A DNA stretch of 64,000 bases, from NCBI RefSeq assembly GCF_026104355.1, contig NZ_CP110535.1:3968001-4032000 (forward strand), written 5' to 3'. Origin of the DNA: Halomonas sp. BDJS001 (GTDB taxonomy: Bacteria; Pseudomonadota; Gammaproteobacteria; Pseudomonadales; Halomonadaceae). Positions 1 through 9,194 of this stretch are shown in pieces. Below the pieces are notes generated by a model. The model saw only the letters and a program-made list of their open reading frames with translations, was not told the DNA's origin and did no database searches. Position numbers and translations under genes: made by a program. Each line of letters begins with the position of its first letter. Positions within the stretch are counted from its first letter, which is position 1.

Positions 1-128
1 TACAGCAACCTGCACAAGCAGGCAACGCCTTGGCAATCCATTTAGAGCGTTCAGAATCCAAGGTGCTCGACCGGCTGATTAACTTCCGAGAATCAGGTGA
101 TATCAATATACCGCTTTACCTGCGCTAA
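1..128 (+). CDS. C-terminal fragment of an unidentified protein (possibly a GntR/FCD regulator)
   Basis: An open frame enters from the left edge and stops at TAA 126-128, giving about 41 residues that end ...NIPLYLR. No start lies inside the window. The stretch ALAIHLERSESKVLDRL resembles the last helix of FCD ligand-binding domains of FadR-type GntR regulators, which would fit a regulator preceding catabolic genes, but the fragment is too short for a firm family call. The following 113 bases before the next gene hold no clear terminator. Confidence 0.4.
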   Translation, partial: QQPAQAGNALAIHLERSESKVLDRLINFRESGDINIPLYLR

Positions 129-241
129 CAACCAAATAACGGAAATGGATGCCCCATATCTTCAACTGAAGCAATGTATCGACCTGCTAAATAAGGATTA
201 CGAGAAGCCTTGACGGGCTCACCTAGATAGAGGAACTAATA

Positions 242-1120
242 ATGACAACGTCACGTACTATCGGATTTATTGGCACGGGCATTATGGGTGCGCCGATGGC
301 AGCACGCTTGGCCCAGGCAGGACACCAAGTGCTTGTCTGGAATCGAACAAAAAGCAAAGCCAACCGTTTAGAGTCGGTGGGTGCCACCATCGTAGAAAAG
401 CCCGAAGAAGCCGTTGCCGAAAGCGATGCCGTTATCGTTATGCTTAGCTCTGGGCCTGTGTGTGATGAAATGCTGCTGGGCCCTGACGGCCTACTCAATG
501 CCATGCAGCATGACGCCACACTTATTGTCATGAGTTCGATACCTGTCGAAACCGCTCGCCGTCAAGCAGAAGAAGCCGCAAAGAGCCAGATTAATTACCT
601 TGATGCGCCGGTTTCTGGCGGTGAGCAGGGAGCGATCGACGGCACGCTGGCCATTATGGTGGGCGGCGATGCCGTGAGTTTTAAAGCGGTAGAACCCATT
701 CTCTTATCCCTCGGCAGGCCCGTCCATGTTGGCCCTGCAGGTAGCGGGGAACTTGCGAAACTCGCCAATCAAATGATTGTGGCCAACACCATCGCTACCG
801 TGGCAGAAGCCATACTATTGGCAGAACAGGGCGGGGCGAACCCGGAGCGAATGCTCAGTGCGCTTGAAGGAGGGTTTGCTGACTCGACCATTTTGCGTAT
901 ACACGGGCAGCGCATGATTCAGGAAAACTTTACACCGGGTGGGCCAGCGAAATGGCAATTGAAAGATACCCAGACCGCGATGGCTTTTGCCGATACGCTG
1001 CATCTTAAACTACCGGTTTCGTCATTGGTCAACACACTTTTTGAAGAGCTCGTCGATCAAGGGGATGGCGAGTTAGATCATAGCGCCTTAATCAAGCAAC
1101 TCAGACGGCGCAATAATTAA
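242..1120 (+). CDS. NAD(P)-dependent beta-hydroxyacid dehydrogenase (3-hydroxyisobutyrate / tartronate-semialdehyde reductase family)
   Basis: A 292-residue cytoplasmic oxidoreductase of normal family length. The N-terminus carries the Rossmann motif GFIGTGIMGAPMA (about residues 8-21). A substrate-binding motif DAPVSGGEQGA lies near residue 121, and the catalytic-lysine segment KLANQM near residue 173. The family oxidises or reduces small beta-hydroxy acids such as 3-hydroxyisobutyrate, glycerate/tartronate semialdehyde or L-threonate; the substrate cannot be read from sequence. The start at 242 is preceded by GAGGAA. It opens a three-gene plus-strand run with an Ldh2-type dehydrogenase and a second family member, which suggests hydroxy-acid catabolism. 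Confidence 0.88.
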   Translation: MTTSRTIGFIGTGIMGAPMAARLAQAGHQVLVWNRTKSKANRLESVGATIVEKPEEAVAESDAVIVMLSSGPVCDEMLLGPDGLLNAMQHDATLIVMSSIPVETARRQAEEAAKSQINYLDAPVSGGEQGAIDGTLAIMVGGDAVSFKAVEPILLSLGRPVHVGPAGSGELAKLANQMIVANTIATVAEAILLAEQGGANPERMLSALEGGFADSTILRIHGQRMIQENFTPGGPAKWQLKDTQTAMAFADTLHLKLPVSSLVNTLFEELVDQGDGELDHSALIKQLRRRNN

Positions 1121-1156
1121 GAGCCTGACAACAACAAATTTAGGAGAATAAATACA

Positions 1157-2212
1157 ATGAGCCACCATTATGACGTTCAGGAAATTACTCAATTCAGTAC
1201 CGCTTTACTTGTGGCAGCCGGGCTCGATGAAGAAAAGGCTCAAGCAGTTGCCGAGATACTCGTCGAAGGCGATTTGATGGGGCACACGACTCACGGGCTT
1301 CAGCTACTATCCCCTTACCTTGGCGAGATTCAGTCTGGCCGGATGCCTGTGTCAGGTGAGTATGAGGTAATCTCCAAACGCGCTGCCGTGCAGACATGGG
1401 ATGGCCGTTATCTTCCCGGCCCCTGGTTGATCATTAAAGCGATGGAAACCGCCGAATTGATGGCCCGCGCCTGCGGCACAGGGACGGTCGTGATTCGACG
1501 CTCAAATCATATCGCCTGCTTGGCGGCCTATCTGAAACGCGCCACTGATCAAGACCTTGTGGTGGTGATCGAGTCATCCGATCCGGCAACTAAGTCGGTT
1601 GCCCCGTATGGCGGTTTGCAAGCGACTCATACCCCCAACCCTATCGCTGTGGGCTACCCGACGGCTTCAGGCCCGGTTCTGTTAGATGTCAGCACATCCA
1701 TTACCACTAATGGCATGGTCGGCCGACTTCACAAACAAAACAGCCCATTGCCCTACCCGTGGCTTAAGGATCACCAAGGCAATGCGACCGATCAACCTAG
1801 CGTGCTGTTCGATGAGCCTCAAGGGAGCATCATGCCAATTGGTGGTCTTGACCATGGTCACAAGGGATATGCACTGGGGCTAATGGTGGAAGCCTTTACG
1901 TCTGGGCTTGCTGGATTTGGCCGTGTGCAGGCGCCTTCACAATGGGGCGCCTCGGTCATGGTGCAGATCATGGATCCAGAAGCCTTTGGTGGGCTCGATG
2001 CCTTCAAACGCGAAACCGGCGCTTTGGTGGATGCTTGCCGTAACAATCCTGTTGCAGAAGGTAGCTCTCCCGTACGGATTCCTGGCGAGCGTGGGCTTGC
2101 CCTCCATAAGCGTTATGCACAGGCGGGGGTGCCTCTGCCAGACGGTGTTCCCGAAGCCCTAGCCGATTGGTCGGAACGTCTGGGGGTTGCTTTCCCTCGG
2201 GCGCTGCAATAA
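1157..2212 (+). CDS. Ldh2/MDH-type NAD(P)-dependent malate/L-lactate dehydrogenase family protein
   Basis: A 351-residue member of the malate/L-lactate/ureidoglycolate dehydrogenase (Ldh2) family, which is unrelated to classical Rossmann dehydrogenases. Family hallmarks visible are the GHTTHGLQLLSPYL segment near residue 40, the RRSNHIACLAAY segment near residue 115 and GGLDHGHKGYALGLMVEAF near residue 228. Such enzymes interconvert 2-hydroxy and 2-keto acids (malate, lactate, sulfolactate, 2,3-diketogulonate). AGGAG sits upstream of the ATG. It lies between two 3-hydroxyisobutyrate-dehydrogenase-like genes, probably in one operon. The substrate is unknown. Confidence 0.88.
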   Translation: MSHHYDVQEITQFSTALLVAAGLDEEKAQAVAEILVEGDLMGHTTHGLQLLSPYLGEIQSGRMPVSGEYEVISKRAAVQTWDGRYLPGPWLIIKAMETAELMARACGTGTVVIRRSNHIACLAAYLKRATDQDLVVVIESSDPATKSVAPYGGLQATHTPNPIAVGYPTASGPVLLDVSTSITTNGMVGRLHKQNSPLPYPWLKDHQGNATDQPSVLFDEPQGSIMPIGGLDHGHKGYALGLMVEAFTSGLAGFGRVQAPSQWGASVMVQIMDPEAFGGLDAFKRETGALVDACRNNPVAEGSSPVRIPGERGLALHKRYAQAGVPLPDGVPEALADWSERLGVAFPRALQ

Positions 2213-2281
2213 CCGTCGCTCATGCAATAGGTTTAGTGGGCGATATTTCAGGTAGGGTGAACCAACTCATCAGAGGCGACT

Positions 2282-3178
2282 ATGAAACAAGAACGCATCG
2301 GATTCATTGGGCTCGGCTTAATGGGCAAGGAAATGGCCAGACATATCGTACGTAACGGTTATCCGCTAACGGTGATGGCCCATAGGAATCGATCCCCCCT
2401 TGAAGCGCTATGCAAGGAAGGCGCGACAGAAGTTAGTACTCCCGCAGAGATGGCAAGAAGTAGCGATATTGTTTTTATCTGCGTCAAGACATCCGAACAG
2501 GTTAGCGAAATCGTCAGCGGCGCTGACGGTTTAATGGCCGGAAGCCATGAAGGGCTTATTATTGTTGACTGCTCTACGGCTCATCCCGAATCAACTGAGC
2601 GCCTTGCGAAAACCGTAGAACACCAAGGGGCGATACTCGTTGACGCGCCTTTAGCACGAACACCTCGTGAAGCCAGAGATGGACGACTAAATGTCATGGT
2701 GGGTGGCGATGCCCCCACAGTGGCGCGTATTACGCCGGTCATGGAAAGTTTCGCGGAAAACATCTTTCATGTGGGTAAGGTTGGTTCAGCGCATAAACTG
2801 AAACTGATTAATAATTTTCTCTCGTTAGGGGCTGCCGCTCTGGTCAGTGAAGCGGCCACTATGGCGGCTGGTATGGATGTTTCACAAGACAAACTCCTGG
2901 AAATTTGCTCACAGGGGGGAGCCAACAGTGCGATGCTGGCTCCCGTTATGGAGTGGGTACTGCAGAAGGAGTGCACAAAGTTGCAGTTCAGCCTGGGTAA
3001 TGCTGAAAAAGATATGCGCTACCTGACCGAAACGTTAAACGCCTATCAGCTAGCTCCCCATATGCTGCCACCGCTTTGCGAGTTTCTTACGTTGGCTCGA
3101 GATGACGTGGGCGAAGATAGCTTCGTTCCCCAAGCGTACGACAGCTGTATAAAGCGCAATAAGATCGTATCCGATTGA
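2282..3178 (+). CDS. second NAD(P)-dependent beta-hydroxyacid dehydrogenase
   Basis: A 298-residue 3-hydroxyisobutyrate-dehydrogenase-family enzyme. It has IGFIGLGLMGKEMA at the N-terminus (Rossmann fold), DAPLARTPREARDG around residue 121 in place of the more usual DAPVSGG, and the lysine segment HKLKLINNFLS near residue 175. It is clearly diverged from the first gene of this run, so the two are not a recent duplication and probably act on different substrates. AGAGGCGACT precedes the ATG. It is the last gene of the run. A short TAGCC/GGCTA hairpin at about 3189-3202 without a T run follows it. Confidence 0.85.
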   Translation: MKQERIGFIGLGLMGKEMARHIVRNGYPLTVMAHRNRSPLEALCKEGATEVSTPAEMARSSDIVFICVKTSEQVSEIVSGADGLMAGSHEGLIIVDCSTAHPESTERLAKTVEHQGAILVDAPLARTPREARDGRLNVMVGGDAPTVARITPVMESFAENIFHVGKVGSAHKLKLINNFLSLGAAALVSEAATMAAGMDVSQDKLLEICSQGGANSAMLAPVMEWVLQKECTKLQFSLGNAEKDMRYLTETLNAYQLAPHMLPPLCEFLTLARDDVGEDSFVPQAYDSCIKRNKIVSD

Positions 3179-3226
3179 GGCCACTAAGATAGCCTCTTGG
3201 CTACCTCATCTGTCCATATAAAGCCT

Positions 3227-4165
3227 TCACTCGATAAACGCTTCGGTAGCCTCACGATGACCGTATAGGAACGCATCGGCGACCTGGCGCAGCGGGGCAA
3301 CATCCACCTCGCTGCGTTTTGTTGCGATCAGTTCGCCAAAGCGCGCGTAGAGGCCTTGATACTCGCGCTCTTCGTCTTCAACGATCAGTTCATTGTCGAT
3401 GACCAACCGGCAGCCACCCTGGGTAAGGCTTAAACGACCTTTATCGGTGTCGATATGCATATCCCACGTGGGAGGGCCGCTCTGGCGAAAGTCAAACGCG
3501 GCCTCAATGGATACGCCTTCTGGGTCGGTAAAGGTAAGTTCCGCGGCAATCGGGGTTTGCGCGTTGCTCGGCACCAGCAGCTGCGCCTGTTGCAGGAAAA
3601 ACGGTTGGTGCAGGATTTCAGTCGCAATCGACAGCGCATTGATACCGGGATCAAAAACCCCCATGCCACCGGGCTGCCAGATCCACGCCTGGCCGGGATG
3701 CCATACCCGCACATCCTCTTTCCACTCGATCTCCACCCGCTGCACCTGACGCTCACTCAACCACTGCTTAGCCTGCGCCACACCGGGGGCAAACCGCGAA
3801 TGCCAGGCAGCAAACAGGCTAACGCCCTGCTTGGTCGCGGTGGCAATCAAGTCCTCCACTTCGCTAAGCGTCGCCCCCGGCGGCTTTTCAAGCAGTACGT
3901 GCTTACCGCGCATTAGCGCCGCCCGCGCCTGGGAGTAGCGCAGATGTGTAGGCGTGCAAATAGAGACGGCGGTGATTTCCGGGTGGGCGTCTAGCATCGC
4001 ATCAAGATTCTGATAGGCCGACACATCGGGTAGTTCCGCGTAAGGATCCGCCGTGGCGACAAGTTGGCAGTTCGGGGTGGCGGCTATCGCCGGAAGGTGT
4101 TGGTCGCGGACGATTTTACCTACGCCTACCAAACCGAGCTTAAAGCCAGAGCTGAAATCAGACAT
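3227..4165 (-). CDS. L-arabinose / D-galactose 1-dehydrogenase (Gfo/Idh/MocA family)
   Basis: A 312-residue cytoplasmic oxidoreductase that resembles the Azospirillum-type L-arabinose 1-dehydrogenase along its length, as judged from memory of that family. It has GLVGVGKIVRDQHLPAI at the N-terminus (nucleotide binding), EKPPGATLSEVEDL near residue 94, then WKEDVRVWHPGQAWIWQPGG and GVFDPGINALSI. These enzymes oxidise aldoses (L-arabinose, D-galactose, often D-fucose) at C1 to the lactone with NAD(P)+, the first step of oxidative pentose/hexose breakdown. It is the last gene of a minus-strand run with a GntR regulator, an EamA transporter and a xylonate-type dehydratase, which fits that role. 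The sugar preference is inferred. Confidence 0.8.
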   Translation of the reverse strand: MSDFSSGFKLGLVGVGKIVRDQHLPAIAATPNCQLVATADPYAELPDVSAYQNLDAMLDAHPEITAVSICTPTHLRYSQARAALMRGKHVLLEKPPGATLSEVEDLIATATKQGVSLFAAWHSRFAPGVAQAKQWLSERQVQRVEIEWKEDVRVWHPGQAWIWQPGGMGVFDPGINALSIATEILHQPFFLQQAQLLVPSNAQTPIAAELTFTDPEGVSIEAAFDFRQSGPPTWDMHIDTDKGRLSLTQGGCRLVIDNELIVEDEEREYQGLYARFGELIATKRSEVDVAPLRQVADAFLYGHREATEAFIE

Positions 4166-4200
4166 ACGCTTGCCTTTGTATTTGCCATTGAAAATAGGAG

Positions 4201-4971
4201 TTAGGGAGCGGTATGGGGCAGCTCAACGCTACGCCCTAATGAACTAACGCTGTGCTCAAGCCCTAGCGCCGCGGCGGTACCTGCGAGCACCGCTTGGGAC
4301 GCTAAAAACGCCTCCCGGGGGCGGCGCAGCCGGATGCTCTCCATCAGTTGACGGTGACGCTCCAGGCTCTCTTCAGGATCTGGGGCGTTCTCGTTGGACA
4401 TGGAAATCAGCATGTAGATGGAGGGTCGCAGGATATGGGATAGCTGCGCCCAGACAATATTGTGGGTCGCCTTGAAGATCGCCTCGTGGAAAGCGACGTC
4501 ACACTCGCTGTGCAGCCGCCGCTCCTCTTCGCAGGTGGCGTTGCGCAGGTTCTGCCCCAACCCTTCAAAAGCTTCTTCGATAGCAACCAGATCTCGCGCC
4601 TTGGCCCGTTTGGCGGCGGTCATCGCCACATAGGGTTCCACGTCCAGGCGGAAGGCGAGGATTTCACGCTGAATATCCGGGTTGGGAGCCGCATAGCGGG
4701 TCAGCCAGTCGGTTACCTGAGCATCGAGAATATGCCACTCTGAGTACTCGCGCACCTTGGAGCCATGCCCGGAGATACGTTCGATAATACCGGCATCGAC
4801 CAGTTGACGCAGGTCGCTACGCACCGCCGAGCGGTTAATGGCGAAACGTTCGCATAGATCCATTTCCCGGGGCACAAGGTCACCGGGGTGATAACGGCCA
4901 CCGAAGATCTCCTCGGCGAGATGTTCAGCGATACTGGGGCGAGCGGCTGGCTTACTGGGAGATGACGTCAC
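4201..4971 (-). CDS. FadR-subfamily GntR transcriptional regulator
   Basis: A 256-residue regulator. The N-terminal winged helix (about residues 14-75) has REMDLCERFAINRSAVRSDL as its recognition region. An FCD-type all-alpha ligand-binding domain follows, with the metal/ligand residues of FRLDVEP, DVAFHEAIF and ERHRQL. It lies between the aldose dehydrogenase and the EamA transporter, so control of the sugar-oxidation genes is the simplest proposal. Candidate sites are the palindrome at 7863-7879 and a TCATACCG element at 5003-5010 just upstream of its own start. It probably represses and is relieved by a sugar acid or 2-keto-3-deoxy acid, as is common in the family. Confidence 0.88.
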   Translation of the reverse strand: MTSSPSKPAARPSIAEHLAEEIFGGRYHPGDLVPREMDLCERFAINRSAVRSDLRQLVDAGIIERISGHGSKVREYSEWHILDAQVTDWLTRYAAPNPDIQREILAFRLDVEPYVAMTAAKRAKARDLVAIEEAFEGLGQNLRNATCEEERRLHSECDVAFHEAIFKATHNIVWAQLSHILRPSIYMLISMSNENAPDPEESLERHRQLMESIRLRRPREAFLASQAVLAGTAAALGLEHSVSSLGRSVELPHTAP

Positions 4972-5002
4972 TGCGATAAGGCCCTATTTCAATTCCTGTC
5001 AA

Positions 5003-5947
5003 TCATACCGTACTTGACCGGTCGACTGTTACCGACGGGGTAGCTTCGAGCCTGGCGCGCAGCCTCATTTCAAGCCTCCGTTCATAGAGCCCCTTAGCAC
5101 TCAGCGTGCCCAGCACCAGTGCGCCGCCGACCATAGCCATTGGCGCGGGCTGCTCAGCCAGTATCCACCAGGCCAACAGCGTACCCAGCACCACTTCGAG
5201 CAGTATCAGCAAACCTACTTCCGCGGAGGGCAGATAGAGCGGCCCACGCTGCAGTAGCGTCACCCCGCAGGGCACAATAATCAGGCAGAGCAGGATCACG
5301 ACGGCAAGCTGGCTGGCTGCAGGCAGGCTCGGTTCGCTCCCTGCCAACCAAAACAGCCCCGCAGTGCTACCCACGATAAGGCCGTTGAATACCAGCATGG
5401 GGCTCATATCCACTCCCGGTCGCGTACGGCAGAGGGTAAAGTTAATTGCCAGGGTGGTTGCCGCCATCAAGGCAAAAGCATTGCCCAACCAAGAGCCGGC
5501 GCCCGCGTCATCAAGGGCGATCAGCGCAACACCTGCCATACATAGCAATATCGCTAACCAGGTACGCCTTGGCAGTTGCTCCTTGAGGATAATCCAGGAG
5601 AGCACCGCAGCGATCAGTGGCGAACTAGCCAGTATCATCAGTACGTTGCCTGCTTTGGTGTACTGGTTGCCCAGCACGAAGCCACAGGTGGTCAGGCTGA
5701 ACAGCAGCGCCACGGCGATGCCTGTCCAGCCGCAGCGGCGGTAGGCTGCCAGCGTGCCACGGCCGTAGCGCATTAGGGCGATCAGTAGAAAACCTAACCC
5801 AGAAAGAAAGCCACGCCACATCAGGATCTCTGCATCGGGCAGGTTGGCGACCTTAATCAACAGGGCATCCGGCGCCATAATGATCGCGCCACCCGCGGTG
5901 AGCAGCAGGCCCTGCTGGCGATGGGACAAAGTACTTAAACGGCTCAT
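5003..5947 (-). CDS. EamA/DMT-family inner-membrane transporter
   Basis: A membrane protein of 314 residues with ten hydrophobic segments arranged as two EamA repeats, for example GLLLTAGGAIIMAPDALLI at the start and IVPCGVTLLQRGPLYLPSAE late in the protein. A longer upstream start at 6001 would overlap the dehydratase. The ATG at 5947 follows GAAGGGG and leaves 16 bases to the upstream stop, so I prefer it. The family exports or exchanges metabolites. In this operon (dehydratase, transporter, regulator, dehydrogenase) it may move a sugar acid or lactone, but the substrate cannot be deduced. Confidence 0.85.
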   Translation of the reverse strand: MSRLSTLSHRQQGLLLTAGGAIIMAPDALLIKVANLPDAEILMWRGFLSGLGFLLIALMRYGRGTLAAYRRCGWTGIAVALLFSLTTCGFVLGNQYTKAGNVLMILASSPLIAAVLSWIILKEQLPRRTWLAILLCMAGVALIALDDAGAGSWLGNAFALMAATTLAINFTLCRTRPGVDMSPMLVFNGLIVGSTAGLFWLAGSEPSLPAASQLAVVILLCLIIVPCGVTLLQRGPLYLPSAEVGLLILLEVVLGTLLAWWILAEQPAPMAMVGGALVLGTLSAKGLYERRLEMRLRARLEATPSVTVDRSSTV

Positions 5948-5963
5948 CTTAGTGCTCGCCCCT

Positions 5964-7766
5964 TCAGTGATTATCCCTGGGCGGATGCTGGCGAGCCACA
6001 TCGCGGTACTTGGTGGCGGGCTCCAGTGTCATGCCGCGATCCAGCGGCTCGACCATACTGCGCTGGATCTCCTGCCAAGGCGTCTGATGGCCGGGGTAGC
6101 GGTAGCCGCCCTGCCGGGCTAAACGTCCGCGGCGCGCTTCCAGTTCACTGGCATCGATCAGCAGCTGTACCTCACCGCGTTTAAGATCGACCCGCAGCCG
6201 GTCGCCGCTCTCCAGCAGCGCCAAGCCACCGCCGGTAGCAGCTTCTGGGGAGGCATTAAGAATCGACGGTGAGCCGGAAGTACCCGACTGGCGACCATCG
6301 CCCAGGCACGGCAGCGATTCGATACCCTGTTTAATCAACGCCTCCGGCGGCTGCATATTGACCACTTCAGCCCCACCTGGGTGACCCACCGGGCCTGCAC
6401 CACGCATGACCAGAATGGTGCGCGCATCAATGTTCAGCGCTGGGTCATCAATACGGGCGTGGTAATCTTCCGAGCCATCGAAGACCACCACCTTGCCTTC
6501 AAAGGCTTCCGGGTCGTTGGGATCATTCAGGAAGCGCTCGCGGAAGTCCCGGGAGATCACGCTGGTTTTCATCAGCGCCGAGTCGAATAGGTTGCCCTTG
6601 AGATTGAGAAAGCCCGCGTGCTCCACCAGTGGATCGCTATAGCGGCAGATCACATCGGAGTCTTGGGTTTCACGGCCCTGCAGATTATCGCCAATGGAGC
6701 GGCCATTCACCGTCAGCGCATCGCTGTGCAGTTTACCGGCGGCGTGTAGCTCGTGGAGGATCGCGGGCACCCCCCCGGCGCGGTGGAACTCTTCGCACAG
6801 GAAAGCACCGGCGGGCATCACATTGGCAAGCAAAGGGATTTCATGGCCCAGCCGCTGCCAGTCATCGTTATCCAATTCAATGCCCGAGTGGCGAGCAATT
6901 GCATTGATATGTACCGGCGCGTTAGAGGAGCCGCCCAGGGCCGAACACGCCACAATGGCATTTTCAAAGGCATCACGGGTCAGGATATCCAGCGGACGCA
7001 GGTCTTCCCAAACCATATCGACAATCCGCGTGCCGGTATCGTAAGCCACCATGGCGCGCTCTTTATAGGGGGCGGGAATCACCGCCGACCCCGGCAGGCT
7101 CATGCCCAGCACCTCCGCCATGGAGTTCATGGTGGAAGCGGTGCCCATGGTGTTGCAGTGGCCAATCGAGGGGGCCGAGTCGCTAGCGCGAGAGAGGAAC
7201 TCCGCGTAGTCGATATCTCCCGCCGCCAGGCGCTTGCGTAGCTCCCAGATAATTGTCCCTGAGCCAACCCGCTCAGCGCCCCGCCAGCCGTTGAGCATTG
7301 GCCCGCCGGAGAGCACAATCGCCGGAATATTCACGGTTGCCGCCGCCATCAGCGCCGCGGGGGTGGTTTTATCACAACCGGTGGTCAATACGACGCCATC
7401 TAACGGGTAGCCGTGCAGCACTTCGACGATGCCTAAGTAGGCAAGATTACGATCCAGCGCAGCGGTGGGTCGGCGCACGTTCTCATGAATAGGATGCATG
7501 GGAAATTCAAACGGCACGCCACCTGCGGCACGAATGCCGTCTTTCACCCGCTTAACCAGGTCAATGTGGTGGCGATTGCACGGGGTTAAATCAGAGCCAG
7601 ACTGGCAAATACCGATAATCGGCTTACCGCTGGTCAGCTCATCCAGGGTAATACCGTAATTAAGGTAGCGCTCGATGCACAGCACCGTGGTGCCGGGGTG
7701 ATCGGGGTTATCGAACCAGTAGCGTGAACGCAACTGCTCAGGAGTTATTCGCTGAAAATTGGCCAT
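5964..7766 (-). CDS. xylD: D-xylonate-type dehydratase (IlvD/Edd family)
   Basis: A 600-residue IlvD/Edd dehydratase. The probable iron-sulfur ligands are Cys63 (TPCNRHH), Cys131 ([10 protein letters not shown]) and Cys204 ([11 protein letters not shown]). The sequence follows Caulobacter XylD closely, including the WFDNPDH start, FEFPMHPI and NLAYLG blocks and the C-terminal ...RDNH ending. The enzyme dehydrates an aldonate (D-xylonate, often also L-arabinonate or related acids) to the 2-keto-3-deoxy acid. It heads the operon with the EamA transporter, GntR regulator and aldose dehydrogenase. The partner XylX-type dehydratase is 13 kb away (21106-22269). Exact substrate range is inferred; L-arabinonate is the main alternative. 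Confidence 0.85.
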   Translation of the reverse strand: MANFQRITPEQLRSRYWFDNPDHPGTTVLCIERYLNYGITLDELTSGKPIIGICQSGSDLTPCNRHHIDLVKRVKDGIRAAGGVPFEFPMHPIHENVRRPTAALDRNLAYLGIVEVLHGYPLDGVVLTTGCDKTTPAALMAAATVNIPAIVLSGGPMLNGWRGAERVGSGTIIWELRKRLAAGDIDYAEFLSRASDSAPSIGHCNTMGTASTMNSMAEVLGMSLPGSAVIPAPYKERAMVAYDTGTRIVDMVWEDLRPLDILTRDAFENAIVACSALGGSSNAPVHINAIARHSGIELDNDDWQRLGHEIPLLANVMPAGAFLCEEFHRAGGVPAILHELHAAGKLHSDALTVNGRSIGDNLQGRETQDSDVICRYSDPLVEHAGFLNLKGNLFDSALMKTSVISRDFRERFLNDPNDPEAFEGKVVVFDGSEDYHARIDDPALNIDARTILVMRGAGPVGHPGGAEVVNMQPPEALIKQGIESLPCLGDGRQSGTSGSPSILNASPEAATGGGLALLESGDRLRVDLKRGEVQLLIDASELEARRGRLARQGGYRYPGHQTPWQEIQRSMVEPLDRGMTLEPATKYRDVARQHPPRDNH

Positions 7767-7862
7767 GGTGCCACTCCACGCCTAGAGTAAGGTTGTAAGA
7801 GTCAAAGAGAGATTGGTCACGACGGTACGCTTTCTTCGCTCTAACGTCGATACATACAAAAG

Positions 7863-7879
7863 TATATGTTGAACATATA
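7863..7879. promoter_or_regulatory. perfect 17-bp palindrome, putative GntR operator
   Basis: TATATGTTGAACATATA is a perfect 8-1-8 palindrome. It lies in the 284-base space between the divergent dehydratase gene (start 7766) and the TRAP binding-protein gene (start 8051). It is bracketed by CTAACGT at 7841-7847 and its inverse ACGTTAG at 7886-7892, and partly overlaps a smaller ATAC-aaaa-GTAT inverted repeat. Its position, symmetry and the nearby GntR gene make it a likely operator governing both directions. The regulator assignment is inference. Confidence 0.55.
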
Positions 7880-8050
7880 AGGAAAACGTTAGACATTCAC
7901 CTTGGCGGTTTGCGGCACGGCATCCTCTAAGAGTGAGTGCTGCTACACACAACAATAGCTTACCCACAACAACAACCGTAACCACGCTGCAGCTCGCTAG
8001 GAATATCCCCTTAGCATAGCGACCTGCTGCATCCCAGGAGAGTGACGACT

Positions 8051-9127
8051 ATGCACCATCTTTGGAAACGCACCCTACTATTGGCCGGCGCCACGCTGCT
8101 CAGCTCAGGCATCGCTTACGCGCAAACGCCCGACCTTTCCGACCCGCCTGAAATCGAAGGCGAGACGGTGGGCGATCATGGCAGCGTTACACTGCGTATG
8201 GGGCTTGGCTTAGCGGAAAGCTCGCCTCAGTACATCTCCAGCCAGTACTTCGCGGATATTCTTGACCAGCGCAGTGAAGGTCGTATCACCGTCAATATCT
8301 TCCCCAACAGCCAGCTTGGCGACGACGTGCAGATGATGGAGATGCTGCAGACCGGGACGCTGGATATGACTTATCCGTCGTCTTCTCCCGCTACCGGCTA
8401 TGTTGAAGAGTTAGCGGTTTTCGACCTCCCCTTCCTGTTACCAACCCGAGAGGCGGCTGTCGAGGCCATGCGTAGCGATGCAGCCCAGGAGATGCTCGAC
8501 GCCTTCGATGGTACCGGCCTGAAAGCCCTGGCATTCTCTGAAAACGGCTTCCGTCAGCTCTCCAATAGCGCTCGGGAAGTCTCTTCTCCAGAAGATGTGG
8601 CAGGCCTGGATGTTCGTGGCCTCTCAATTCGCACCATGGAGAACCCGGTGCACCTGGCGATTTGGGAAGCCCTGGGCGCCAACCCAACCCCCATGGCCTT
8701 CGGTGAGCTCTTCTCCGCCATGGAACAGGGCGTTGTCGATGGCCAGGAAAACCCCTGGAGCACCATCCTGACTTCCAATTTCTATGAAGTGCAGGACTAC
8801 GGCTCCGAAACACGCCACGTCTATACCCCTTTTATCAAGATGATCTCGCAGCGTACCTGGGATCGCCTCGACCCCGAGTATCAGGAGCTGATTCAGGAAG
8901 CGGCGCTGCAGGCAGCGGATTACGAAATCCAGCTTTCCAGCGAGTACGACGACTGGGCGCGGGATCAGCTTGAAGAGCGCGGCATGCAAATCACCCGCCT
9001 GGATGACGAGCAGATTGCCGCTTTCCAGGAGGCCGTGCAGCCAGTTTACGATGAGTGGGCGCCGCGCATTGGTGAAGACCTAGTGGCTGAGTTTCAGCGC
9101 ATTGCTGAATCATCAATGACGGAGTAA
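8051..9127 (+). CDS. TRAP transporter periplasmic substrate-binding protein (DctP family), orphan
   Basis: A 358-residue DctP/SBP7 protein with a Sec signal peptide (HLWKRTLLLAGATLLSSGIAYA) cleaved near residue 23. The mature part has the family blocks LPFLLPTREAA, ENGFRQLSN, VRGLSIRTMENP, the substrate-binding arginine region and VVDGQENPWSTI. The ATG at 8051 follows AGGAG; the GTG at 8042 is only one base from that site and is rejected. No dctQ or dctM gene adjoins it and a strong terminator follows, so it must use membrane subunits encoded elsewhere, perhaps at 14664-16627 or 25109-26955. It is divergent from the xylonate-type dehydratase, so a pentose acid is a plausible ligand. Confidence 0.88.
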   Translation: MHHLWKRTLLLAGATLLSSGIAYAQTPDLSDPPEIEGETVGDHGSVTLRMGLGLAESSPQYISSQYFADILDQRSEGRITVNIFPNSQLGDDVQMMEMLQTGTLDMTYPSSSPATGYVEELAVFDLPFLLPTREAAVEAMRSDAAQEMLDAFDGTGLKALAFSENGFRQLSNSAREVSSPEDVAGLDVRGLSIRTMENPVHLAIWEALGANPTPMAFGELFSAMEQGVVDGQENPWSTILTSNFYEVQDYGSETRHVYTPFIKMISQRTWDRLDPEYQELIQEAALQAADYEIQLSSEYDDWARDQLEERGMQITRLDDEQIAAFQEAVQPVYDEWAPRIGEDLVAEFQRIAESSMTE

Positions 9128-9194
9128 TCACCTTCAGCGTTGGGGCCTTTACCTTCATTCACCGCTTAACAGAAAATACTCAAAAGCACTGACA

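Noticed and set aside
145..213. A 22-codon open frame (ATG 145, TGA 211) between the left-edge fragment and the first dehydrogenase
   Set aside because: No ribosome-binding site, no recognisable motif and a length expected by chance.
3185..3205. Terminator after the second hydroxyacid dehydrogenase
   Set aside because: Only a 5-bp stem (TAGCC/GGCTA) without a T run; too weak to list as a terminator.
3455..3916. Long antisense frame (153 codons) opposite the aldose dehydrogenase
   Set aside because: It lies wholly inside a gene with clear family motifs. It is composed of the mirror of its codons and has no ribosome site.
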